Origin: Oscillospiraceae bacterium
GTDB taxonomy: Bacteria > Bacillota > Clostridia > Oscillospirales > Oscillospiraceae
Assembly (NCBI GenBank): GCA_017399325.1
Contig: JAFQDY010000175.1
Location: 1 to 10,043 of the forward strand
Reading direction: 5' to 3'
DNA length: 10,043 nucleotides
Shown here in pieces: positions 1 through 5,054 of the stretch; position 1 is the first letter of the stretch, and the number at the start of each line of letters is the position of its first letter. The notes beneath the pieces were generated by a model that did not search any database, was not told the DNA's origin, and saw nothing but the letters and a program-made list of their open reading frames with translations. The translations under genes were made by a program, and so were the position numbers.

Positions 1-272
1 AAAGTAAGCACCTTTTGGTCTATGCTATGGGTCGCTGCACCAACACCGACCGGGAGTGGAACGGCGATCTTCTGACCGCCCACGGCACCGCCCCCATCAT
101 TTACGAAACTGTGGAAGGCACGCTTTCTGTCAATTCCACTTCCCAAAATGCCGAGGGCTGGCTGCTGGACAGTATCGGCAATCGGGTGAAACCAATCCCC
201 ACGGAAGCCACCGAAAACGGCTTCGCTGTTACATTAGGCGGCGGCCACCTGTACGAGATCGTCGTAAAATAA
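1..272 (+). CDS. C-terminal fragment of an unrecognised protein, possibly a secreted glycosidase-like enzyme
   Basis: An open frame enters from the left edge (first full codon at base 3) and ends at TAA 270-272, leaving about 90 C-terminal residues. The start codon and N-terminus lie outside the window. The TTG and ATG codons near the left edge have no ribosome site, so I do not treat them as starts. The visible part has alternating polar and hydrophobic residues and many Gly, Thr and Val, as in a beta-sandwich. It contains GRCTNTDREWNGD near the front and ends GGGHLYEIVVK. A tail of the type 'LD..GNRV.P.P..ATENGF.VTL......YEI' is reminiscent of the last beta domain of large carbohydrate-active enzymes, but I cannot name a family. 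There is no membrane anchor or sorting signal in the visible part. It converges with the next gene and shares a terminator with it. The function call is a weak inference; that it is a real coding end is fairly safe. Confidence 0.7.
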   Translation, partial: SKHLLVYAMGRCTNTDREWNGDLLTAHGTAPIIYETVEGTLSVNSTSQNAEGWLLDSIGNRVKPIPTEATENGFAVTLGGGHLYEIVVK

Positions 273-278
273 AGTTTA

Positions 279-307
279 CCCCCACCGGTTTTTCCCGGTG
301 GGGGTTT
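279..307. terminator. Bidirectional intrinsic terminator between convergent genes
   Basis: A perfect 10-bp GC-rich stem (279-288 CCCCCACCGG with 295-304 CCGGTGGGGG) closes a 6-nt loop. It lies exactly between the stop codon of the + gene (270-272) and the stop codon of the - gene (310-312). A broken T run (TTTGCTTATTT) follows on the + strand. The AT-rich flank at 267-278 supplies a weaker U-rich tail for the - strand. It probably serves both genes. Confidence 0.85.
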
Positions 308-309
308 GC

Positions 310-528
310 TTATTTGCCGTTGGGCTCATCCGGCTGGGCAAGCACGAAGTCAAGCACGTGCTTGTAGATGCCCTTGAACTCCCCCCGGGCGTCTTCCAGT
401 TCCCGGTCGGAGATCCGGCCTTCCTTATGGAGTTGTTTCAGGCGCTTGGCCTTTTTTTCCAGCCGGCTAAACTCCCGGTTGATGCCGCTTAAACCCTTTG
501 CGGCGGTGGGGTCTGAATAGTATCCCAT
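310..528 (-). CDS. Small charged helical protein of unknown function (72 aa)
   Basis: This is a 72-residue soluble protein with no signal peptide, membrane segment or cysteine. Residues about 18-60 are very rich in Lys, Arg and Glu in a helical pattern. The segment LKQLHKEGRISDRELEDARG (30-49) resembles the short 'GxIsdeEfe' helix-turn-helix of SHOCT-type modules, but that is only a resemblance and I assign no function. The start is firm: AGGAGGT at 535-541 lies 6 nt upstream of ATG 526-528. The gene has its own consensus promoter (670-698) and an unusually long, repeat-rich leader (529-663). It is transcribed alone and ends at the shared terminator at 279-304. It lies downstream of the lysine operon but is separated from it by a hairpin and its own promoter, so a role in lysine synthesis is not implied. 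The gene is very likely real; its job is unknown. Confidence 0.85.
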   Translation of the reverse strand: MGYYSDPTAAKGLSGINREFSRLEKKAKRLKQLHKEGRISDRELEDARGEFKGIYKHVLDFVLAQPDEPNGK

Positions 529-534
529 AACGAT

Positions 535-541
535 ACCTCCT
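535..541 (-). promoter_or_regulatory. Strong ribosome binding site of the small-protein gene
   Basis: The - strand reads AGGAGGT followed by 6 nt and then ATG. This is a near-perfect match to the 16S rRNA tail and fixes the start of the 72-aa protein. Confidence 0.9.
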
Positions 542-553
542 ATTGATTTTTGT

Positions 554-582
554 CAGGAAGGCAACAAAAAAGGCCTATCCTG
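554..582 (-). repeat. Inverted repeat (bulged hairpin) just upstream of the small gene's ribosome site
   Basis: Arms 554-562 (CAGGAAGGC) and 573-582 (GCCTATCCTG) pair over 9 bp with a single bulged base and enclose a 10-nt loop rich in U in the transcript. The hairpin lies about 12 nt before the AGGAGGT, close enough to affect ribosome access or mRNA stability. No U run follows it, so it is not an ordinary terminator. Confidence 0.6.
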
Positions 583-593
583 CGATTTGGACA

Positions 594-613
594 TAATTTC
601 CCTAGGGAAATTA
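594..613. repeat. Perfect 20-bp palindrome in the leader of the small gene
   Basis: TAATTTCCCT followed directly by AGGGAAATTA is its own reverse complement over all 20 bases, with no spacer. In RNA the central bases could not all pair, so a DNA site for a dimeric regulator fits better than an RNA hairpin. It lies about 50-70 bp downstream of the predicted start of transcription at about 663, a position from which a bound protein could act as a roadblock. I do not recognise it as the box of a known regulator. Confidence 0.65.
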
Positions 614-643
614 CATCTGCTTCACAAAATAGACTTTTTGGGA

Positions 644-663
644 TACAAATTTTTCAATTTGTA
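644..663 (-). repeat. Inverted repeat at the predicted 5' end of the small-gene transcript
   Basis: Arms 644-651 (TACAAATT) and 656-663 (AATTTGTA) form an 8-bp stem with a 4-nt loop. It begins at or next to the transcription start predicted from the promoter at 670-698, so it would form a 5'-terminal hairpin on the mRNA. Such hairpins can protect transcripts from decay; alternatively it is an operator at the start site. Confidence 0.55.
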
Positions 664-669
664 GACGCA

Positions 670-698
670 ATCTTATCACAGGTTGCGCCGGTTGTCAA
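670..698 (-). promoter_or_regulatory. Sigma-A promoter of the small-protein gene
   Basis: On the - strand a perfect -35 TTGACA (693-698) is followed by a 17-bp spacer and -10 TAAGAT (670-675). The spacer ends in TGTGA, an extended -10 (TRTGN type). Predicted start of transcription is about 663, giving a leader of about 135 nt. An A5T5 tract at 709-718 lies upstream of the -35 and may act as an UP element. Confidence 0.8.
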
Positions 699-708
699 TA
701 GGTTTGTT

Positions 709-745
709 AAAAATTTTTCTCCCCGGGCACGCCGGGGAGTTTTTT
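709..745 (-). terminator. Intrinsic terminator of the lysine operon, after lysA
   Basis: Immediately after the lysA stop (744-746) an 8-bp GC stem (719-726 CTCCCCGG with 732-739 CCGGGGAG) closes a 5-nt loop. On the - strand the hairpin is followed by AAAAA and then TTTTT (709-713), so the U tract is displaced by five bases from the stem. On the + strand a clean T6 follows the hairpin, but no + gene ends here. It is the only hairpin between lysA and the next promoter, so I assign it to the operon as a somewhat imperfect terminator. Confidence 0.65.
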
Positions 746-2057
746 ATACATCCAGTCTTGTGATGTCCTCCAAGGTTTCCCGTTTGACTGCCACATAGGA
801 TGTGCCGTTTTTCAGCATCACCACAGGGGGTCTGGGGATTCGGTTGTAGTTGGAGGCCATAGAATAGTTGTATGCGCCGGTGGTCAGGCAGGCGATCAGA
901 TCGCCGCGCATTAAGGTGTCCGGCATCATCACATTTTCCTGGATCACATCGCCGCTTTCGCAGCATCTGCCCACCACATCGCAGACCATCGTCCGCTCTG
1001 CCAGCATTTGGGTGGCAGGAAGAAGGGTGTAACGAGAGCCGTAAAGAATGTAACGGGGATTATCGGTCATACCGCCGTCCACGGATACATAGTTTTTGTA
1101 GCCGGGGATCCGCTTCAGCGAGCCCATGGTGTACAGGGTCATACCTGCGTCGGCCACGATGCTTCTGCCCGGTTCCATATAGATGTGGGGCATAGGGATA
1201 TTGTGCCGGGCCACCAGATCTTTTACTGTTTGGCCCACCTGCCGGATGTTGGCGGCAATGTCGATTTGGGGATCGTCGGCAGTATAGCGCACGCCGTAAC
1301 CGCCGCCCAAGTCCAGTTTTTCCGTAACAAAACCCAGTTTTTCGTACATATCCGCTATGAAGGCGATCATAACCTCCGCAGATTGCAGGTAAACATCGGA
1401 GTCAAACACCTGCGAGCCCACATGGCAATGGAAACCCTGCAATTTGATGTTGGAGAATGTGAGGGTCAGTTTGGTGATCTGCTCAGCCTGTCCGGTTTCG
1501 ATGGCAGAGCCAAACTTGGAGTCCACCATACCGGTGTTCACCGCCGCGTAGGTGTGGGGGTCGATACCGGGGGTGATCCGCAGCAAGATGGGCTGCACGA
1601 TGCCCTTTTCGCGGGCAATTTCTTCGATGGCGAACAGTTCTTCGCAGTTGTCCACCACGAACACACCCACGCCGCATTCCATAGCGTAACGAATGTCTTC
1701 GTCGGTCTTATTGTTGGAGTGAAAACAGGTCTTTTCCATAGGAAATCCCGCCCGGTAGGCGGTGGCGATCTCACCGCAGGACACCACATCCACGCCGATC
1801 CCTTCTTCTGCAGCCAATTCATAGATCCGCTTGAAAGAGGCGGCTTTGGAGGCGTAAAGCACGTGGCCGTAGTCCCCGAAGGCGTCCTTCATACCCTTTG
1901 CGTAGGTCTGCATCCGGTCGCGGATCCGGTCTTCGTCCATCAAAAACAGGGGCGTGCCGTACTGATTCGCAAGGTCAGCCGCGTTTTGCCCGGCAAACAG
2001 GAGAATGCCGTCCTCATTTACGCCGATATTTTCACAAATTCGGTCTGTGTTTCTCAA
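744..2057 (-). CDS. lysA: Diaminopimelate decarboxylase
   Basis: A cytoplasmic PLP enzyme that decarboxylates meso-diaminopimelate to L-lysine and CO2, the last step of lysine synthesis. It has 437 residues, usual for the family. It is a fold-type III decarboxylase: an alanine-racemase-like barrel at about residues 35-300, then a C-terminal beta domain. The PLP lysine is K71 in YASKA. Further hallmarks are HCHVGSQ (210-216), the phosphate-binding GGGYG (251-255), EPGRS (295-299), the catalytic CESGD (366-370) from the partner subunit, and GAYNYSMASNYN (394-405). The start is TTG at 2055-2057, chosen because GAGGA (2065-2069) lies 7 nt upstream and the next Met is residue 40, inside the domain. 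It is the last gene of dapA-dapB-ddh-lysA, 16 nt after the ddh stop. Identification is very secure. Confidence 0.97.
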   Translation of the reverse strand: MRNTDRICENIGVNEDGILLFAGQNAADLANQYGTPLFLMDEDRIRDRMQTYAKGMKDAFGDYGHVLYASKAASFKRIYELAAEEGIGVDVVSCGEIATAYRAGFPMEKTCFHSNNKTDEDIRYAMECGVGVFVVDNCEELFAIEEIAREKGIVQPILLRITPGIDPHTYAAVNTGMVDSKFGSAIETGQAEQITKLTLTFSNIKLQGFHCHVGSQVFDSDVYLQSAEVMIAFIADMYEKLGFVTEKLDLGGGYGVRYTADDPQIDIAANIRQVGQTVKDLVARHNIPMPHIYMEPGRSIVADAGMTLYTMGSLKRIPGYKNYVSVDGGMTDNPRYILYGSRYTLLPATQMLAERTMVCDVVGRCCESGDVIQENVMMPDTLMRGDLIACLTTGAYNYSMASNYNRIPRPPVVMLKNGTSYVAVKRETLEDITRLDV

Positions 2058-2064
2058 AATTTCG

Positions 2065-2069
2065 TCCTC
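2065..2069 (-). promoter_or_regulatory. Ribosome binding site supporting the TTG start of lysA
   Basis: GAGGA on the - strand lies 7 nt before TTG 2055-2057 and within the 16-nt gap after ddh. No ATG or GTG in frame is as well placed, so this site decides the start. Confidence 0.7.
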
Positions 2070-2073
2070 GTTT

Positions 2074-3051
2074 TCAGAGCATTGTCTTTCTTAATTCTGC
2101 GCCAGACAAATCAGAGAGATCTGCCGGCGCAATGTCAAACATGGTCTTGCAGCCGCTTTCGCCTCTTGCACAGAGTTTATCTGCCGCGCGGGCGCAGGCC
2201 AGCAAGACGCTGGCGGTAAATTCCGGGTTGGAATCCAGCTGCAAACTGTATTCGATACAGTGGGAGTTTTCGTTGTTTAATCCCGTTTTGCCGGTGCGGA
2301 TCACCCGTCCGCCGTGGGGCAGAGCGCTGTGATTTTTCCGCAGTTCTTCCAAAGTTACAAAGGTAACGGTGGTGTCATAATCGGCAAAATAGTTGGGCAT
2401 TTCCACAATTTTGCGGCGAATTTCTTCCAAATCTGCCCCTTCTTCTGCCACCACAAAGCACTCTCTTGTGTGCTTCTGCCGGGTGGTGAGGGTGGGGTTT
2501 TCGCCGCTGCGGACTTTCGCCAACGCTTCTTCCACAGGCACGGTGTACTGCCGGGCATCCACCACGCCTTCAATTCTGCGAATGGCATCGGAATGGCCCT
2601 GGCTCACGCCCCGACCCCAGAAAGTATAGTCGTTGCCGTTTGGCAAAATGGCAGAGGCATAAAGCCGGTTAATGGAGAACATACCCGGGTCCCAGCCGGC
2701 AGAGATCACTGCAACCGTACCCGCTGCTTTGGCGGCCTCGTCCACGTTTTCAAAATGCTGGGGGATCTTGGCGTGGGTGTCAAAACTGTCCACCACGCAG
2801 AAATCTTTTGCCAGCGCCGGGGTCATTTTAGGCAGGTCTGTGGCGCTGCCGCCGCAGATGATGACCACATCGATCTTCCCCTTGAACTTGGGCAGATCGT
2901 CGGCCTTATAAACGGCTGCGCCGGTGAGAGTCTTCACGGCTTCGGGGTCGCGGCGGGTAAAAACGCCCACAAGTTCTGCATCGCAGGCATTGTGTACCGC
3001 GCATTCCACGCCCTTGCCCAAATTGCCGTATCCGTAAATTGCTATTTTCAT
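2074..3051 (-). CDS. ddh: meso-Diaminopimelate dehydrogenase
   Basis: An NADPH-dependent enzyme (EC 1.4.1.16) that reductively aminates L-2-amino-6-oxopimelate, the open form of tetrahydrodipicolinate, with ammonia to give meso-diaminopimelate. It replaces the multi-step succinylase, acetylase or aminotransferase branches. It has 325 residues, as in the family. The N-terminal Rossmann fold is visible as KIAIYGYGNLGKGV (2-15) with GYGNLG binding the dinucleotide. Family stretches include VVDSFDTH (86-93), SAGWDPGMFSINR (117-129) and FWGRGVSQGHSDAIRRI (144-160), which line the substrate and domain-closure regions. The start ATG 3049-3051 has AAAGG 9 nt upstream, inside the last codons of dapB. 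The gap to dapB is 6 nt, suggesting translational coupling. The same operon supplies its substrate (DapA, DapB) and uses its product (LysA). Identification is secure. Confidence 0.96.
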   Translation of the reverse strand: MKIAIYGYGNLGKGVECAVHNACDAELVGVFTRRDPEAVKTLTGAAVYKADDLPKFKGKIDVVIICGGSATDLPKMTPALAKDFCVVDSFDTHAKIPQHFENVDEAAKAAGTVAVISAGWDPGMFSINRLYASAILPNGNDYTFWGRGVSQGHSDAIRRIEGVVDARQYTVPVEEALAKVRSGENPTLTTRQKHTRECFVVAEEGADLEEIRRKIVEMPNYFADYDTTVTFVTLEELRKNHSALPHGGRVIRTGKTGLNNENSHCIEYSLQLDSNPEFTASVLLACARAADKLCARGESGCKTMFDIAPADLSDLSGAELRKTML

Positions 3052-3057
3052 AAAGGT

Positions 3058-3822
3058 TTACCTTTCGTTGAGCATATGGTGCATATCGTAAAGACCTGCT
3101 TTCTGGTCTTTCACAAAGTTTGCCGCCACGATGGCGCCCTCGGCAAAGAGGGCTCTGTCATAGGCTTCGTGTTTCAATGTGATGGACTGGGTGGGGGTGC
3201 AGAGGATCACTTCGTGTTCGCCCACGATGTTGCCCATACGCACTGCGTGCAGGCCGATCTCCCCGGGATTGCGCTTGTCGCTGCCGCTGCGGCCCAGTTT
3301 GGCCGGGGCATTTTCCCGGACGGTGGCGATCTCCCGATAGAGCATCATAGCGGTGCCGCTGGGGGCGTCCACTTTCCGGTTGTGATGCTTTTCGATGATC
3401 TCAATATCCGCGTCCGGCATAGCCGCCGCGGCGGTCTTTGCCAGTTTTACCAAAAGGGCAACGCCCACGGACATATTGGCGCTGTGGAAAATGGGAATTT
3501 CCTTTGCCGCCTCTTTGATAAGCGCCAGTTCCTCTTGCGTATGGCCGGTGGTGGCGATGACCAGGGGGATCTTTGCGCCCACGGCGAAATCAAGCAGATC
3601 TTTGGTGCAGACGTGGTTGGAAAAATCGATCAGACAGTCTGCGGTGTTTTGGGGGAAAATCTCTTTGGCTTCCTCCCAGGAAGCGGCCACGGGGAAGGTC
3701 ACATCGGGCTTTCCGAAAGGCTCAATGCCGCCAACCAGGGCCGCATCGCCGTAACCGCGCAAAGTGGCGCGAACCACTTCGCCGCCCATAAAACCGCCAA
3801 CACCGTTTAACAGTAATTTCAT
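3058..3822 (-). CDS. dapB: 4-Hydroxy-tetrahydrodipicolinate reductase
   Basis: It reduces the DapA product with NAD(P)H to tetrahydrodipicolinate in the cytoplasm. It has 254 residues, usual for the family. The N-terminal dinucleotide-binding loop is GVGGFMG (7-13). IATTGHT (89-95) is the conserved strand-loop near the cofactor. The family signature EKHHNRKVDAPSGTA is at 144-158, where H146 and K150 match the catalytic His and Lys of the Escherichia coli enzyme and GT (156-157) binds substrate carboxylate. The start ATG 3820-3822 has GAGGA (3830-3834) 7 nt upstream, formed by the last sense codons of dapA. Only 3 nt separate the dapA stop from this start, so translation is probably coupled. 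It is the second gene of the lysine operon. Confidence 0.97.
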   Translation of the reverse strand: MKLLLNGVGGFMGGEVVRATLRGYGDAALVGGIEPFGKPDVTFPVAASWEEAKEIFPQNTADCLIDFSNHVCTKDLLDFAVGAKIPLVIATTGHTQEELALIKEAAKEIPIFHSANMSVGVALLVKLAKTAAAAMPDADIEIIEKHHNRKVDAPSGTAMMLYREIATVRENAPAKLGRSGSDKRNPGEIGLHAVRMGNIVGEHEVILCTPTQSITLKHEAYDRALFAEGAIVAANFVKDQKAGLYDMHHMLNER

Positions 3823-3825
3823 TGT

Positions 3826-4716
3826 TTATTCCTCTAAAAGACCTACCTTGCGCATACAGGCAAACAGGTTCTCTTCTTTCTTTTTATCCATAGTTGTAAG
3901 AGGCAGGCGCAGGGAATTCTCACAGAACCCCAGGGCCGCCATAGCCGCCTTTGCGGGAATGGGGTTGACTTCGCTGAACAGCGCGTCTACCAGCGGCAGG
4001 TAGTCCAGTTGCATTTTCAGGGCTTCGCGCAGTTTGCCCTCCCAGTACAGGTGACACATTTGGGAAGTTTCCCCGGGCAGCAGATTGGACAGAACGGAGA
4101 TCACGCCCTTGCCGCCAAGGCTTAAAACAGGAATGATCTGGTCGTCGTTGCCAGAGTAGATGTCCATTTTGTCGCCGCACAGTTCGGCGATCTTCGCGAT
4201 CTGGGAGATGTTGCCGCTGGCTTCTTTCACCGCCACGATCCGCTCGTGATCAGCCAGGACCGCATCGGTCTCAGGCGCGATGTTGCAGCCGGTGCGGCCG
4301 GGCACATTGTAAAGGATACAGGGCTTGGTGCTGGCGTCGGCAATGGCCGTAAAGGATTCGATCAGACCCTTTTGGGTGGCCTTGTTGTAATAAGGTGTTA
4401 CCAGCAGCATAGCGTCTGCGCCGATGTCGCAGCAGTATTTGGTCAGTTCGATGGCGTAAGAGATGTCGTTGGAACCGGTGCCTGCGATCACAGGTACGCG
4501 GCCCGCTGCCTTGTCCACGCAGTATTTCACAACGGCTTTATGCTCGGCATCGCTAAGGGTGGGGCCTTCGCCGGTAGTACCCACGGCAACCAGCGCATCG
4601 ATGCCCCCTGCAATCTGAGCCTCAATGATCTTTCCGTATGCGTCATAGTCCACCTGACCGTTCTTAAACGGGGTGATCAGCGCGGTTGCTGCACCTGTAA
4701 ATACTGTGTTTTTCAT
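3826..4716 (-). CDS. dapA: 4-Hydroxy-tetrahydrodipicolinate synthase
   Basis: It condenses pyruvate with L-aspartate 4-semialdehyde, the committed step to diaminopimelate and lysine. It is a cytoplasmic (beta/alpha)8 barrel, usually a tetramer. I start it at ATG 4714-4716 (296 aa) because AAAGG lies 9 nt upstream and family members begin MKNT.FTG. An ATG three codons earlier (4723-4725) abuts that ribosome site and is less likely. Visible hallmarks are GTTGE (46-50), TPYYNK (107-112), YNVPGRTG (136-143) with Y136 and R141, and the Schiff-base lysine K164 in VAVKEAS. Several positions that bind inhibitory lysine in the E. coli enzyme differ: His53 corresponds to D56 and Glu84 to Y87, while Asn80 (N83) and His56 (H59) are kept. 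Feedback inhibition may therefore be weak. It is the first gene of the operon, preceded by a lysine riboswitch. Confidence 0.97.
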   Translation of the reverse strand: MKNTVFTGAATALITPFKNGQVDYDAYGKIIEAQIAGGIDALVAVGTTGEGPTLSDAEHKAVVKYCVDKAAGRVPVIAGTGSNDISYAIELTKYCCDIGADAMLLVTPYYNKATQKGLIESFTAIADASTKPCILYNVPGRTGCNIAPETDAVLADHERIVAVKEASGNISQIAKIAELCGDKMDIYSGNDDQIIPVLSLGGKGVISVLSNLLPGETSQMCHLYWEGKLREALKMQLDYLPLVDALFSEVNPIPAKAAMAALGFCENSLRLPLTTMDKKKEENLFACMRKVGLLEE

Positions 4717-4725
4717 AATCAACAT

Positions 4726-4730
4726 CCTTT
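4726..4730 (-). promoter_or_regulatory. Ribosome binding site deciding the dapA start
   Basis: AAAGG on the - strand lies 9 nt from ATG 4714-4716 and directly abuts ATG 4723-4725. A ribosome needs spacing, so the inner ATG is the better start and gives the usual family N-terminus. Confidence 0.7.
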
Positions 4731-4741
4731 CTCAATACAAA

Positions 4742-4771
4742 ACAAAAAAGATAGCCAATACGGGCTATCTT
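4742..4771 (-). terminator. Riboswitch-controlled intrinsic terminator before dapA
   Basis: On the - strand AAGATAGCC (4771-4763) and GGCTATCTT (4756-4748) form a perfect 9-bp stem with a 6-nt loop, running straight into a U-rich tail at 4749-4742. It lies between the lysine aptamer and dapA. Its 5' arm can instead pair with the 3' strand of aptamer helix P1 (antiterminator, 4801-4812 with 4764-4775), so lysine binding is predicted to favour termination. Confidence 0.93.
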
Positions 4772-4806
4772 CCAACACAACAAAACAATTCTGTATCTGT
4801 TTGGTT

Positions 4807-4964
4807 GATAGCGCTCCGCATTTCTGCGACAACAAGGCGGATATTCTCCGAATTGCCAGCAATATGCCCGCCACGGCATACCCTTCGGCACTTGCCCCTT
4901 TTTCACACGGCCTGGCAGCCCCTTGCGGTACTGTGCGATACTCTTGGCGAAATGCACCTCTATC
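4807..4964 (-). promoter_or_regulatory. Lysine riboswitch aptamer (L-box)
   Basis: A leader RNA that binds L-lysine and switches off the operon below it. Read on the - strand it carries the conserved elements in order. Helix P1 5' strand GATAG (4964-4960) runs directly into AGGTGC (4959-4954). AAGAGTAT lies at 4945-4938. AAAGGGG (4901-4895) is followed by GCCGAAG (4889-4883). The P4 hairpin is TATGCC/GGCATA (4880-4863), followed by TGCTGGC (4861-4855). Two P5-side hairpins follow (4850-4838 and 4828-4817). The aptamer closes with GGAGCGCTATC, whose CTATC (4811-4807) is the P1 3' strand. This matches, block by block, the Bacillus subtilis lysC leader as I recall it. The predicted transcription start (about 4967) is only three bases before P1, so the aptamer is the 5' end of the mRNA. 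Confidence is high. Confidence 0.96.
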
Positions 4965-4973
4965 GATGGAAAC

Positions 4974-5002
4974 AGAATATCACACAAGCCCTTATTTGTC
5001 AA
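4974..5002 (-). promoter_or_regulatory. Sigma-A promoter of the lysine operon
   Basis: On the - strand a perfect -35 TTGACA (4997-5002) is followed by a 17-bp spacer and -10 TATTCT (4974-4979). The spacer ends in TGTGTGA, an extended -10. Predicted start of transcription is the A at about 4967, immediately before riboswitch helix P1. Confidence 0.85.
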
Positions 5003-5012
5003 CACTTCTTTC

Positions 5013-5050
5013 AAAAGTCCACCCCGAAACGGCAAAATCGGAGTGGACTT
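5013..5050 (-). terminator. Intrinsic terminator of the DUF2207-type gene
   Basis: A stem of about 13 bp (5015-5027 with 5038-5050) begins 4 nt after the stop codon at 5055-5057 and ends in four U on the - strand. One pair (5023 with 5042) is a G-U wobble in the - transcript but a mismatch in a + transcript, which supports function on the - strand. It ends about 10 bp before the lysine-operon -35 and so insulates that promoter. Confidence 0.8.
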
Positions 5051-5054
5051 GGGG

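Noticed and set aside
529..663. The leader of the small gene as a known riboswitch.
   Set aside because: None of the conserved core motifs I know (TPP, SAM, glycine, lysine, cobalamin, FMN, purine) are present. I keep it only as an unexplained structured leader.
719..745. The hairpin with T6 on the + strand as the terminator of a + strand gene.
   Set aside because: No + strand gene or promoter leads up to it; the gene ending at 272 already has a terminator. It is better assigned to the - strand lysine operon despite the displaced U tract.
1008..2219. A 403-codon open frame on the + strand opposite lysA and the end of ddh.
   Set aside because: It lies wholly antisense to two clearly identified enzymes, has an unnatural His/Gly/Val/Phe-rich composition, and has no promoter or convincing ribosome site. 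It is a mirror of codon bias in the real genes.
2314..3810. A 498-codon open frame on the + strand opposite ddh and dapB.
   Set aside because: Antisense to two certain genes in a GC-biased region, with no recognisable domain. The real strand carries all the expected motifs.
4723..4725. The upstream ATG as the dapA start, giving 299 residues.
   Set aside because: It directly abuts the only ribosome site, leaving no spacing, and would add MLI in front of the usual family N-terminus.
4742..5002. A T-box (tRNA-sensing) leader for the lysine operon.
   Set aside because: There is no T-box consensus or specifier loop, whereas all conserved blocks of the lysine aptamer are present.
4664..5035. A 123-codon frame on the - strand through the dapA leader, as a possible leader peptide or small gene.
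   Set aside because: Its sequence is fully explained by the lysine riboswitch, promoter and terminator, and it begins upstream of the predicted transcription start.
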